DNA from: Thereva unica
Lineage: Eukaryota; Arthropoda; Insecta; Diptera; Therevidae
Direction: 5' to 3'
Assembly (NCBI GenBank): GCA_949987705.1
Contig: OX465282.1
Location: forward strand, 6,622,501 to 6,686,500
DNA length: 64,000 nucleotides
The notes under the pieces: model-generated
What the model saw: only the letters and a program-made list of their open reading frames with translations
Told to the model about the DNA's origin: nothing
Databases searched by the model: none
Program-made: the position numbers and the translations under genes
Shown here: positions 11,640-22,500 of the stretch, one piece after another
Numbering within the stretch: the stretch's first letter is position 1
Layout: the number at the start of each line of letters is the position of its first letter

Positions 11640-12640
11640 CTAGTTTGGCACAATGCACATGTGATTTGTTGAAAAATCCCTACTGAAAAAAGTACAGCTA
11701 AATGGATGATACTCTATATCGTCCTCAGTGGTTATTGAGGCCAAATGGTGGTACATTACAGTCTTAGTATTACTATACAGAACTTCATAGTAAATCAGTG
11801 GTTTAAAACTGGCTATCACTGAGCGTGCTTTTTGAATCTTCGTTTTAACGTGGGGATTCCATTTTACTCTCTGATGCAAACTAATCCCCAGATGCCTGAA
11901 ACTGGTTTTGGGGCCAGCAACTCCAATTCAGATTCTAACATTCCTAGCTTTGGCAGGCGCAGCACTATTCGCAGCACTATTTCCTTTAACAGCAGGGTTC
12001 CTGATGCATATTATTAGCTCACACTTGTTCTCGTTCATTTCTAATCTCCATTTTCTCAAGAACTCCATAATTCTGTCTACATGGTGTTGAAGCTCTACCG
12101 CTGCCCTCATTGAAGATACTTCCGAAGTCATGACCACTGTGTCGCCTGCGTACTGAATACCACTGGAAGAGCGAAATGTGAGGGAAATCATAGAGAAATA
12201 GGTTAAACAGTTTTGTACCTAGAATGGATCCTTGCGGTACTCCTGTTTGCATTCTGAGCGGTTAGGAGCATTTCAAAAATCCCGGATCTTTCTCGTAAAA
12301 AGTTATGCATCATTTGAATTAGCGGTAAATGGCAGCCTAAGGTGGTTTGCTTCATCAGCAGCCCCCATACCACCCTCTTTTAAAGGCCTTACTCATGTCT
12401 ACGGAGAGTGCACTTAGATTTTAAGTGTTCTTAGATTTTAAGTGTTTTTGTCCTGGAAAAACAGTAGCGCCTGTTTCATTCAGTGTTCCTTCTCAAAGCC
12501 GAATTGAGAATGGGGTATGCCAACTTACGCTGCATGAACTTTATCGTAGTGGTTGCGCTTTGGCAAGGTACACCGACTTGTTGAACATAGACATTCGTCA
12601 GACCTTTTCCACGCATTTCCCAGATTTTTGAGCACACTCC
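11640..12640 (-). mobile_element. Jockey-clade LINE, degenerate reverse transcriptase
   Basis: The minus strand gives, in order, VDMSKAF (palm A, near 12395), TGVPQGSILGTKLFNLFLYDFP (palm B), GIQYAGDTVVMTSEVSS (palm C), VELQHHVDRIMEFLRKWRLEMNENKCELII, then LHQRVKWNPHVKTKIQKARSVIASFKPLIYY. This order and wording are typical of the Jockey clade. The YADD box has become YAGD, losing a catalytic Asp, and frameshifts occur between blocks, so it is dead. Upstream of palm A only scraps remain (12476-12640). Confidence 0.85.
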
Positions 12641-12959
12641 GCCTGAAAGTGTAAAATGAGCGTTCGGTTTGTATTGACTCATAGCTAAAATGGTACTCAA
12701 TGACGTTTCAGAATCATGTACATTTGTCGAAATTTTCTCAAAAATGTTAGAGTTATTCAATGTTGAAATACCGAAGGTCTAGATGGCGCACCCGATAAAC
12801 CAAGATGTTAACTATAATGTCAAAAACAATCAATCTAATAAAATAAATTGACTTCAAATACAAGCACAGTACCCACCCCCCTCCTTCCGGCATGCAGACT
12901 TTTACATACATTTTTGAATATTTTTGCGCCCATATAATTTTTACCGCGCAGTCAGCAAA

Positions 12960-13300
12960 ACAATTAGAGGGAACATTGCCTAGAAGCATTGTATTGGATT
13001 CAACCTCGAAGCAGTATAAGTACCTACTCACGGCATTGGACAAGCTCTCTAAATATAGCGGCTTATATCCCACCAATAAAATTTTAACCGAGAAAGTGAA
13101 TATTTATTAAATCAGATAAGGGCCATAAAACTGATGGTGGATCAAATTTTACATCGAACAGCTTCAAATCTATTGCAGAAACAATAACATAGAACATACC
13201 ACACTTCCCGCTTTAGTACCACAAGCGGAACTACAAAATCGAGTCATCATAAGCTGGCTTCGACGCCGACAAATGCGGACCGCGCACCATGGGAAGAGTG
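12960..13300 (+). mobile_element. LTR-retrotransposon integrase fragment (gypsy-like)
   Basis: The forward translation contains VLDSTSKQYKYLLTALDKLS KYSGLYPT, matching the start of a retroelement integrase core (Asp followed by 'YLLTALDKFSKY..LYP'). After a stop, another frame gives SDKGHKTDGGSNFTSNSFKSI, a garbled 'SDRGTEFTSNAFK' motif holding the second Asp. HTTLPALVPQAELQNR follows. Frameshifts and a missing remainder mark it as a relic. Gypsy-like is the best guess; copia is not excluded. Confidence 0.6.
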
Positions 13301-13459
13301 TCGTCCGTGAACGTACAGGCAAGTCTGTAGCGGTGCGTAACTTCGCAAAATCGCGCACTTTAGAAAACCAGCTTTAGAAGTATTAAGGTGGCCTGTCAAT
13401 AGAATAAGCTAAGTAATCTTACCAATTAATCCCTCGGGTACAAGCTGAAAGTTTCCAGA

Positions 13460-13560
13460 GAGCGTTTAGAAAGCGGGCCCCCAACTAAGTATTAACAAAG
13501 TCCAATGCTGCTTGGCATCTGCAATCGAAGGAGACTATTGAGTGGTCGCCCATGTACTTG
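13460..13560 (-). repeat. 5S rRNA-derived repeat copy
   Basis: The minus strand reads ACTCAATAGTCTCCTTCGATTG, then CCAAGCAGCATTGGAC, then GTTAATACTTAGTTGGGGGC, which follows the order of 5S rRNA from about its position 30 to 100 (box A region, then the box C region with TAGTACTTRGATGGGGGACC). The CTCAATAG leader is shared with the copies near 43.1, 45.9, 61.6 and 62.2 kb. Divergence from 5S rules out a working 5S gene. Confidence 0.7.
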
Positions 13561-13678
13561 CCTGAAATATTAAGCAAGGCAAGAAGAAAAACTAAAGCTC
13601 TGTATGAATAAAACTAAAGCTGAAGGGCCAAATACACGAGCGCTCCATCCGACCAGCAAATAATAACAAATTTCGAGT

Positions 13679-14777
13679 CAGGGGCGGCGCTTTCATAGGT
13701 GCAAATGGTGCACTTGCACCGGGCGCAATTTCAAATATTGTGATTTTAAAATAAAAAATTTTATATAAAAACTTCGAAAAAAAAAATTGAAAGTGTTCAC
13801 GTGCCTTCATTGTCATATATTACAGGAAATGCAGCTTCTGTGCCTTTTTCCATTGTCTTCTGCAAGGTGTTGCCAGTCCAATTCCTTTTAGTTTGCCTCA
13901 TTCCGTCTTCTATCCACTTGATCGCCTCTGTTCTGAAGTTGTTGAAAGCCACTTCTATGTCCAGTAAGGCTGTTAAGTTGACAGTTTTTTTTTTCTATGC
14001 AAGTGACCACCAATTATCCTTCGAAATGTCAGAGCTTTGAGAACGGCATAGAGAGTTCCGAGATTTTCGGAGCTCAGGATTGTGCTGGAAATAGTTAGGA
14101 AAGTGCAGCTAACACCGAAAAACATATTTTTTTTTATGTGGCAGTGCTAAGCTTAGGAGTCACCCTTTGTACTACTAGTCCGTCATGTCATTTGTCACGT
14201 CATGGTGCAATGTCTAGCAGTAAGCTTAGTACGGGGGAGGGATGAGGGTGGGGGGGTATAGGTTAAGGATTAAAAGGTACGGGGGGGTATTGAAGAAGGT
14301 GGTGATGAACCCTGCGTTTGAACTCTTGGATATTGTAGGAGTTCGGAAATACTGACTGTGAGAGGTTATTCCACAGTCGAGTTGTTCTATTAACAAACGA
14401 ATTCATGTCTTGTTGAGTGCATGAAAGGGGTAGTTTCAGGTGAAGGGAATGAGATGAGTGGGCTAATCTGGTGTTGCGGGTATAAGATTGCCGTGGAGGC
14501 AGGATAGCAGCATTAAACAGCATTAGCGGAAGAGTTTTGTGAAGTTAAAACGTAAGCAAACTCAGCACAAACGCAAGATCACAAGAATGCACCGGGCGCA
14601 ATTGGACGGGACGTAATTCCAGAAAAAAAAATTAAAAAGATAAGATATTAAAGGAACTCCAAAAAATGCTTATGTCTTTTTCTATTGTCCTTTACTGCGA
14701 TCAAAAAATGAACAGAAATTATGAGGGTGCAATATGGCATACAGTACCGGGCGCAAAAAAGTCAAACGCCGGCCCTG
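13679..14777. mobile_element. Non-autonomous hAT DNA transposon with 8-bp target duplication
   Basis: Starts CAGGGGCGGCGC (13679) and ends CGCCGGCCCTG (14777), an imperfect terminal inverted repeat of the hAT kind (CAGGGSCGGCG). The 8 bases on each side are identical, TTTCGAGT at 13671-13678 and 14778-14785, which is the hAT target-site length. Subterminal GGTGCAAATGGTGCACTTGC and GCACCGGGCGCAA motifs recur inside. No transposase is present, and a CR1-like LINE fragment sits within it (14127-14525). A related copy lies at 25413-26178. Confidence 0.9.
14127..14525 (-). mobile_element. CR1-like LINE 3' end nested in the hAT element
   Basis: On the minus strand an 86-codon open frame (14523-14263) encodes LLPPRQSYTRNTRLAHSSHS-like protein, then DMNSFVNRTTRLWNNLSQSVF, NIQEFKRRVHHHLLQYPPVP and a stop, the conserved C-terminus of this family. 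A 3' UTR follows with the TACTGCTAG...CTAGTAGTA arms, ending CACATA plus an A-tract (T run 14127-14135). It is 5'-truncated, retaining only the last ~400 bp. Being inside the hAT element, it inserted later than that element. Confidence 0.9.
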
Positions 14778-16129
14778 TTTCGAGTGCATACAATTTGTTG
14801 TTCTTTAGCTGTGAAATTTTTGAACAAGCTTGTTGAAGAATTTCATCAAAAAATATAATAATAGAACACTCTATTTTATTTATTTTATTCTTTTATTTCA
14901 TATTCTCGATATTTACCAATAGACATAAATAAAACCAGATAAGATATTCAAAAGTTAAAATTTGAAGTGTTTTCCAATGACTATGGAATTTAATTTTCAC
15001 TAATTTATATTAATTTATCACACATTTATAGAATAGGAAAAAACTAATTAAGAGAAACTCCTAATCATCACGTAGTATAACTATCAGCCAAAACAAAAGC
15101 TGGGAAAAAATATAGTCCCCCGCCATAAGCTACTGTTTTCGGTCAAACCAGTCATATTATTGCAGACCAAATCAAAGTCTAATTTTTTTGCAAAAATCCA
15201 AGGAAACAATCAGATTAATTAACAACAACAAAAAAAACGTCACGTCTTTATCAAACAATCATTTCTAATTCACCTCCATAAAATTATCATTCAAAAATAA
15301 ATTTTTATTTTGGCTAGAAACATGATTTCCGATCAATATGGCAACAGTACTAATCGCAAACTAATACACGATCTTGATTTATAACAACACAGCATTGGCG
15401 GCACGCTTATAAAATCCATGAAATTATGTCATTGTAAAATATTTCACCGATATGTATTTTTGTGTTTTGGCTAAATATTTGTTAATTAAGGTAAATAAGG
15501 TAAATAAAAGTAGTGACTTGTGTGTAGGTATATGAAGGAGTTATCGTTGTTATCAGCGTTACGTTTTTTTAATGTAATTAACACGAACAGAAATTGATAT
15601 TTTCTTTTATCAATGCGCGATAAACTTCAGATTTATCGTATTTTCTTTAATAATTTTTATCGTAGCTTGTTTACTTGTAAATCCAATTGTTTTAACAATT
15701 GTTCTCAACAATCTCAAAATGTTTTATCTTCTTGTTTATGATTGTGCAGAATGAAAGATTGTTGGGGGAATAATCTAAAATGAATTTTTGGAGTTGTTTA
15801 AGAATTAGTTTCCAGCTCTTGTTTTGATAGCACCGGCACCACAACCTTCGGTTGTCGGTTGATGGGAATCGTCTTGTTTAAGCAGACATAATACTACAAC
15901 AAGGCTCCCGTCTAGCGTCGGCCCTAGGATAGAGCGGTCGCTCTAGGCGCCAGGTGGTAAGGAGCGCCAAAATGAATGCGAAAAACTCGAGCAAAAGATA
16001 AAATTTTGATGGCACTTTTTGAGGGCGTTGGTTGTAGCTAACCAAGTCTATGTACTAATCAATATGACTCAAACACGGCAGAAGCAGGGAGCACTGACTC
16101 CAAGACCGATCGTACATGGCCTTAGGCCA
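14778..16129. other. AT-rich non-coding DNA; repeat scrap near 15914
   Basis: No coding signal. At about 15914-15975 GTCGGCCCTAGGATAGAGCG followed by CTCTAGGCGCC looks like the end of a DNA transposon (GGCCCTAGG/CCTAGGCGCC type), but no partner end or target duplication was found. Confidence 0.4.
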
Positions 16130-16210
16130 CATCCTGTTCGAGATCCAGGGAGCAGACTGAATACGGCGGATCTAAACTCGATAAAAACCGCAATCCTAAT
16201 GTGTAAACAT
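16130..16210 (+). repeat. Dispersed repeat shared with 51500-51575
   Basis: AGACTGAATACGGCGGATCT, ACTCGATAAAA and TGCAATCC-like blocks are shared with the reverse complement of 51500-51575. In the second copy it lies just upstream of a LINE ORF1-like fragment on the same strand, so it may belong to the 5' part of that LINE. Confidence 0.55.
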
Positions 16211-16618
16211 TCGTGCTGTGTGAATGTACTACTAACGATGGACTGCGGATACCAGGCGAACTTCGGTTTGAATTATCCTTCCATTGGTAATACGGAGCTC
16301 TGCCATAGGCGACCATTCTTATAAAATTACCTTAAAAAAACTTTTGAAGATGGAGCACTTCTTAATACTCCAAACATTTCTGGGGCTCTCACACAGCTAC
16401 CAAAAGAACGACCTACAAGGCCAGTTAGATATTTTTGGATCCATACTTCAAGGTGTCGAATGTGGTCCCAGTGAAGGAAAGTTTTCGGGATTCTTCTTCA
16501 GGGAGGGCAGTCTGAGCCCGTAAACCCAGGGATGGAGTATATATATATAGATTTTCGAGGGATATCGAATCAGACCACTATTTGCGGGTCCCTTTTCGTC
16601 CCTCTGCCTAGAGTCATC

Positions 16619-19477
16619 TTATTGGGGTTGCAGTGGGTTGTCCCATTGCTCCCTTACTTCGACTCCCCTAGATATCGCAAGCAGCTGATTGAAGGGAGTC
16701 TGCCTCATGTCCTCCATCCAATGGAGTCCAGTTATGGCAGCCCTTTTCCTCGCCACCGCCGGACAGTGACACACTATGTGTGTGGCCGTCTCAGGTTCCT
16801 CCAGGCACATCCGACAGGTGTCATCCTCCAGAATTCCCATTCTTTTTAGGTGATACCTGAAACATCCGTGTCCTGTAATCAGTGCCACCAACCATCTGAG
16901 GGTTCTCCTTTGCATATGCAGGATCCTTCTTCTGGCTGCGGTAATCGGCAACGTAAGCACCATCTTAGCCTGCCTACACGTGGTCATAGCGTCCCACCGT
17001 CTCCGGTGTTCCTCAGCGACCCATTTCTCGATGTAGTTCCTTACCAACCCTCTGCCAATGGCAGAGTATGGCTCCGGTCCCCAGAATTCCGAGGTTGACC
17101 CCTGTTTTGCCAGGTTCCCATCGATGCCTGTATGTCCTCTAACCCAAGCTAGCGTCACGTTGTTTTGTTGCGCACACCTGTTCAGTTTTTGGACACATTC
17201 CAACGCCAGAGACGCATTAATCTCTGTCTGATTCATGCGCTTAATCACAGCCTGATTGTCCAGTGCTATAAGGATACTTCTTCCCTGCACCTGACCCTCA
17301 TTTATGTGATCCAGCGCGTGCAGCAGAGCAAGCATTTCCGCCTGGTAGACTGAGGTGTAATTCCCCAAAGCCAGAGAGCAGTCCTCTGAGAAGACTCCCG
17401 CACCTGCTCTGCCGTCAATCATGGATCCGTCCGTGAAGATATATATGTCTTCCGGTCTCCCTTCCGGGAGCGTTCCGTTCCCTATGAGGGTTTTATGATA
17501 CCTTTCGGTCACCCTCATTTTTGTGATTCCTTCCATGGGCATCATGAGCTCCCTAATCCCTTTAATGCGATCCAGGATCTTCATGTGCCCATATAAGGTT
17601 CCTGACGCCTGCCATGCGGCATCCCGTCTCATCCGAATCGCTGAGGCTGCCGCAGTCTTAATCACCTGGAGATCTAACGGCAGCAGACCTAACAGCGCCT
17701 CCAATGCCGCGGCGGGTGTGGTGCGGAAAGCACCGCTCACACCTACGCTGGCCATTCTTTGCACCTTGTCCAAATGCCTCTTGACGGTTTTCTGCGTGGC
17801 TTTAGTCCACCAGACCACCGAGGCATAAGTTATGATGGGTCTCACCATCATGGTATATGTCCAGTATGCTAACCTTGGTGAGATACCCCACCTTAGTCCA
17901 CATACTCTTCTGCACTGGTGAAGCACCCTTGTCGCCTTCTTAATCTTCTCTTCAACGTGGTATTTCCAGGTTAGTCGCGAGTCCAAGTATACACCCAGAT
18001 ACTTGACCATCCCAGACACCTTGATCCTCGATCCAAAAAGCATGAGGGGCTGAAAATCCAGATCTTTAATCTTCCTAGTGAAGATTATCGCGTCTGTCTT
18101 ATTGGCATTTATGGTGAGGCCCTGTTCCGTACACCACTGCTCAACCACTTGGAGTGCATTCCTCATGATATCTGCCGTAGTGCTCATAAACTTGCCACGT
18201 GCCACAATCGCTACATCATCTGCATACCCAACGGTATGCACGCCCATTACCTCTAGCCGCCTGAGCAGAGTGTCCACAGTGATGTTCCACAGGAGGGGCG
18301 ATAGGACCCCGCCCTGTGGGCATCCCTTGCTGACCCTCCCTCGAAGCCGCGAGTCTCCTGTCTGAATCCTTACCGCTCTGTTTTTCAGCATGCTGTCCAC
18401 CCACGTTACAATCATGGGGCTGACCTCGCGCCTCACCAGAGCGTCTTTGAGTTTGTTGAACTGTATCTTGTCGAAGGCGCCTTCGATGTCCATAATAACG
18501 GCCATCGCTATGCCTCCGGTATACAGTTCCCCCTCGGCTACTCGCACCAGTTGGTGAAGTGCCGTTTCTGTAGATCTGCCAGCCTGGTAAGCGTGCTGGC
18601 TTCTACTTAAGGGGTGCCTCCTTAGCATAGTACTCTCCAGGTGGTCTGCCACCACTCTTTCCATTGTTTTCAACAGAAAGGATGTTAGGCTGACTGGCCT
18701 GGAGGACTTCGCCTCGGTGTAGTCCTTCTTGCCTGGCTTAGGGAGAAATACCACTTTGGTTTCCCTCCACACCGCCGGAATGTATCCTGTTGCTAGACAG
18801 GTAACGAATATTCCCCTAAGCCTGGGTGCAATGATTTCTTTGCCCCATTGAAGCAGCGCAGGGAATATTCCGTCACGCCCCGATGTCTTGAAGGGAGAGA
18901 ATGTGTCTATTGCACGTCTCACCCCTTCCTCCGTCACCACCCCGTTAGCCTCCTCTCGGTTCATCCTTGTAGCCATTCTGTTACGAATAGTCCAAGATTT
19001 ACCCGAGATATAGCTGCCAGGAAAGTGAACTTCCATCAGGATCTTGTTGGTTTCCTCCAGCGTCTCCGTCATCCTCCCCGACGGGTCACGAACGAGTCCG
19101 ACTTTGGAGACCGGGTCCCTGGAGATCATTTTCTGAAGTCTGCTGGCCTCAGATATGCTCTCCATGCTCGAGCAGAAGTCCCTCCACGACTCCCTTTTCC
19201 GTCGTCGCAGAGTTTGTTTCATTTCTCTTTTCTTGGCTTTGTAATTCTCCCAGGCAACCGGGTCATTGCACCTCATCGCTTGGTTGAAAGCCCTTCTGAC
19301 CTCTTTCTTCAGTTTCTCCAGCTCCCTACACCACCAGGGTGTGGGATCATGGTCATCCACTGACGTAAGAGGACACGCCACTCGAAAAGCGTTCTCTATC
19401 GCTGTCTGCAGGACATGCAACTGAGACTCTGCTTCTCTTGTGGTTTTCGGTGCCGGGATGGAGTATGTTGAGATCAC
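16619..19477 (-). CDS. LINE ORF2 fragment: reverse transcriptase + RNase H + CCHC (I/LOA-like)
   Basis: An unbroken 952-codon frame. Domains in order: RT finger region with SGRDGIFPALLQWG and RPVSLTSFLLKTMERVV; palm A VIMDIEGAFDKI (Asp ~330); palm B CPQGGVLSPLLWN; palm C GYADDVAIVARG (YADD at 418-421); thumb YLGVYLDSRLTW; RNase H from IFTDGSMIDGRAGAGVF (Asp ~683) through QAEMLALLHAL and LIALDNQAV; and a C-terminal CCHC-type knuckle CRMCLEEPETATHIVCHC (888-905). The RT-RNase H order fits the I/LOA group of LINEs. The last RNase H motif reads GHTGIDGN-LAKQGS where the relative at 43915 has GN-ESADA-LAKQGS, so a 5-codon in-frame deletion removes a catalytic Asp. No endonuclease or ORF1 precedes it in frame. 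The 3' end runs to about 16505 with a TA-rich tail near 16540. Confidence 0.92.
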   Translation of the reverse strand: MISTYSIPAPKTTREAESQLHVLQTAIENAFRVACPLTSVDDHDPTPWWCRELEKLKKEVRRAFNQAMRCNDPVAWENYKAKKREMKQTLRRRKRESWRDFCSSMESISEASRLQKMISRDPVSKVGLVRDPSGRMTETLEETNKILMEVHFPGSYISGKSWTIRNRMATRMNREEANGVVTEEGVRRAIDTFSPFKTSGRDGIFPALLQWGKEIIAPRLRGIFVTCLATGYIPAVWRETKVVFLPKPGKKDYTEAKSSRPVSLTSFLLKTMERVVADHLESTMLRRHPLSRSQHAYQAGRSTETALHQLVRVAEGELYTGGIAMAVIMDIEGAFDKIQFNKLKDALVRREVSPMIVTWVDSMLKNRAVRIQTGDSRLRGRVSKGCPQGGVLSPLLWNITVDTLLRRLEVMGVHTVGYADDVAIVARGKFMSTTADIMRNALQVVEQWCTEQGLTINANKTDAIIFTRKIKDLDFQPLMLFGSRIKVSGMVKYLGVYLDSRLTWKYHVEEKIKKATRVLHQCRRVCGLRWGISPRLAYWTYTMMVRPIITYASVVWWTKATQKTVKRHLDKVQRMASVGVSGAFRTTPAAALEALLGLLPLDLQVIKTAAASAIRMRRDAAWQASGTLYGHMKILDRIKGIRELMMPMEGITKMRVTERYHKTLIGNGTLPEGRPEDIYIFTDGSMIDGRAGAGVFSEDCSLALGNYTSVYQAEMLALLHALDHINEGQVQGRSILIALDNQAVIKRMNQTEINASLALECVQKLNRCAQQNNVTLAWVRGHTGIDGNLAKQGSTSEFWGPEPYSAIGRGLVRNYIEKWVAEEHRRRWDAMTTCRQAKMVLTLPITAARRRILHMQRRTLRWLVALITGHGCFRYHLKRMGILEDDTCRMCLEEPETATHIVCHCPAVARKRAAITGLHWMEDMRQTPFNQLLAISRGVEVREQWDNPLQPQ

Positions 19478-20940
19478 TCATTCATTGGGAAATCTCCTTA
19501 GATCTCCTGCGGAAGTGAGGATACCTAATCGAAGAGGCGACTCGAATAAACGACCGCTTTCAGAAGACGGGGTGGCGCAGCCCGAAAACGTTTTATGCGA
19601 TATCTGGAAGCTGGCTACTTCCGTGTAGAGGATGGTAGGGTCTGCGTGGTCCTCACGGAAGAAAGGGGTACCTATTTTCTTAATAAGAAGAGGTTTAGAT
19701 CATCTGGATGTTCTCTAAGGCATAATAACCCGGCGAAAAGGGCGAAGGGTTTGGCCATACGGTATGAAAAACCTTGAGAAAAGTCGGACACACTCATAAT
19801 GAAGTCTAGAACGACTCCAAAGCCGACCTTCTGTCAAATAGCGGAAAGTGTCGGAATTGGCGTGCTTGCGACTAACAATTCGGGGACTCTCCTAACCACG
19901 AAACAAATAGTTACCGTGCAAGGAAGTCTTCTGGAGGCGGTAGCCGAATTGGCTCATGGCTTAGAACAGCCCAGGTTAGTGGGGGTCGGTGCGCCCTCTA
20001 TGATGGGCCGCCTTTAGCCTTGGAAAGAGTAAGCCTTTTTTCTGTAGACGGGAAGAAGCCGCGAAGCCTCTTTGTAATCGGGTACTTTCCGGCAGCAACT
20101 GGACCCCACTGGCATTATGTTGAAAGGGTAGTTGTCCAAAAGAAGATCCTAAGGGTGTAGGAGTGGAGAATACTCCAAAAAGTGCACCATATAAAATTCA
20201 CAGAGATGACGTTGTCAGGATGGTGAACACTGAATTTTGGGCTGATGGCAGGAAAAGCCTCTTTTAACGAGAAGATGACTCTCTCCACCATCTCAACCTT
20301 ACTGGCTCGGGCAAGCCCTAATGTCTAACCATGCAATACAAACCACCAAATAGCCTCCAAAGAAGTTGGTGCTGTTGGCGAAACGTCGGGGAACCAACTC
20401 TGAGAAAACATACTTCCTATATTGCGTCTACAAACGGAACTGTGACCCTAAAACCACCATCGAAATCCTTATGGGGCCCCCAGCGCATAAAGGCTTGCAA
20501 AAGGGGAGATATAATCCCGTAAGGAAATGGCAGGTCGGTAGTACTCGAAAAAAGTTTTATCTAGGACAACTGGAAAAAAATTTATGTGAAGTGAAAGCGT
20601 CGAACAAAGGGCGCCGAAAGACAATCTCGCTTCACCCTCAACAAAGGCTAGGGCCGGCACTGCTCCCGTCATCCCCGGCGGGTATTTCATTGATACACTC
20701 GACCGAAAATGACAAAAGAAGTCGACCTTATACAAAAGAAGCCCCCATATAAAAATATGCCACTTACTCCGATATTCCCTGCTATTTTTGCACTAAGCGA
20801 AGCCAAAGTCACACCTGTTTTATATAGACCGATATGCACAACTTCTCCAGCCATAGGCTAGTAGCCATATAGGATTAGGAAGGACGTGGCTTTACAGAAG
20901 GAGAACAGTAGTACAGCTTGATAGGAAGGCCAACTGGTTG
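19478..20940 (+). other. Uncharacterised stretch, possibly decayed LINE ORF1 in opposite orientation
   Basis: This abuts the 5' end of the LINE ORF at 16619-19477. The plus strand has adjoining open stretches (IPNRRGDSNKRPLSEDG; then SLLEAVAELAHGLEQPRLVG near 19915-19980) that read like protein, but no domain is recognised and frames are broken. One possibility is the 5' part of the same LINE inverted by twin priming; another is an unrelated insertion. No in-frame minus-strand endonuclease was found here. Confidence 0.3.
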
Positions 20941-20952
20941 AGCCTTAATCAC

Positions 20953-21660
20953 TTATTCCAAGTCACTGACTGGGATTTGTGTTTCCGTAGTACTACAACG
21001 AAATCTGTTGCTCTCTGAGTACCGCATATGATGAACACTACCTAGGATTAGTTTTGTGAGTACACCCCTTTCCGGTAGAATTAGGGGGTAACATTTGGAG
21101 AATTCTATGTTGGTGTTGTGAATGCGACCTCCTAATCTCATAATTCCTTCTTAATCGAGGAATGCAGTTAACTTCAACAGCCTACTTTTGCTAGGTAATG
21201 CTTGTTTGGATCGTAGTGCGTTCTAGTGTAATTTCTATCCAGTTAGTTAACTTAGGGCCAGTAGGTAATGCGCCAGTTTGACCAGACAGTTTGCTGAATA
21301 TGTCGTCACTATTTTGCTGAACTGGAAAACAAAAACGTAAGGGATGGCCGGACCCCAGCCTTTGAGAAATATTAATCTTATTTAGCAAAATTATGACGAA
21401 TTGTGTCTCACCAAACTGAGGCATTACTAACAAGAGCCTTCTGGATCTCATTGGATGTTAGGTGCGCCAATTGTGGTTTACGAGACTTTGACTCTAGTAA
21501 ATTTAGCCATCGGTGGCAATAGGCCGTGATGCGAACTAGCTTTCTTGACGATGAATACTTTTTCAATAAGACATGTCTTGGAGTATGGTTTCTTATGCTC
21601 TTCGACATATTTAGTTTTAAGGGCGGGATCATTTATGAAACATTTTTCCATTTTCGTTGA
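20953..21660 (-). mobile_element. BEL/Pao-like LTR retrotransposon pol remnant
   Basis: The minus-strand translation at 21141-20953 contains RLGGRIHNTNIEFSKCYPLILP and LTKLILGSVHHMRY. This matches the linker before the BEL/Pao integrase zinc finger ('RVGGRL..A......HPIILP....LT.LI....H'). Upstream on the same strand, near 21650-21500, DPALKTKYVE and ASSHHGLLP resemble the RT entry region ('NP.LK..Y..F......LPHHGV'). Stops and frameshifts separate them, and no LTRs were identified. Confidence 0.6.
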
Positions 21661-21989
21661 CCTTTTCGATGTGATTGATTGGACTTCGTCTCGGTCCGCC
21701 GAGGAGCTTGATGTCGCCTTTCCTTACACCTGATGAACTAGCCGGGACATGGTGTTCGCACTGTGATTCTCTCCTCTTTTTCATGTAGGTAGTGAGTGAA
21801 GCTGGTCCAACTCCCTAAAGCTCTTTAAGTCAATCTCAAAATTTACCTGATTGGAGAAAGTAGCGATATTTGTTCTTATACGCAGTAGTGGAGCTACTTT
21901 TACAGCGATGGTTCACCCAAATATCATGCTTGAGTTACTGGGATACCAGATAGTCGAGGTCTTTCAGATGGTCTAGCAATCCCCATTAT

Positions 21990-22500
21990 ATGCAGGCTGT
22001 TCTACTATCTAGAACGCTAGCAAGGATGTCGTTTATTACTATAAGAAATAGTAATAGCGAAGTAGGCATCCTTGTCATAGCCCTGAACTCACCTCAAAGC
22101 TGTCGGACAATTTTCCATTGTGAAGAACTCTACGTTTGGAATTGTTGTATCGGGCTTTTTTCAATTCTATTATATGTATTATCAGGCAGTCCACGTTGCC
22201 CTAGAGCTCGCCATATGAATCTGTTAACCAGTCGAACGCTTTCTCATAGTCCATGAAAGCAAGGCAAAGGAGGAATTGTAATTCAGTAGACTGCTTCACT
22301 ATGATTCTCAAGGTGTTAATATGCTCTATGCAGGAGCGCCCCTTTCTAAATGCAGCCTGCTGTCTTCTAAGCGTTCGGTCTACTGCCTCTCTTATCTTAG
22401 ATAGTAATATATGGGACGTTCTCCGCTTTTTCTGCGAGTTTATTAATGGTGCAAGTTACACTATCATTCATTTCGTTTATTACCCCTATACACAAAACCG
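21990..22500 (-). mobile_element. Degenerate LINE reverse transcriptase fragment
   Basis: Minus-strand frames contain KIREAVDRTLRRQQAAFRKG, CIEHINTLRIIV, FMDYEKAFD (palm A with its Asp) and FEVSSGL-QGC (palm B). This order matches the 'IR.AVD..LR..QAGFR.GRSC.DQI.TLRIIVEQ' type of LINE RT. Several stops break it, and neither end was located. Confidence 0.7.

Noticed and set aside
15914..15975. DNA-transposon terminus (GGCCCTAGG...CCTAGGCGCC)
   Set aside because: No matching second terminus or target duplication nearby, so boundaries cannot be drawn.
18848..19363. 171-codon plus-strand frame
   Set aside because: Shadow of the minus-strand reverse transcriptase ORF, whose domain motifs are unambiguous.
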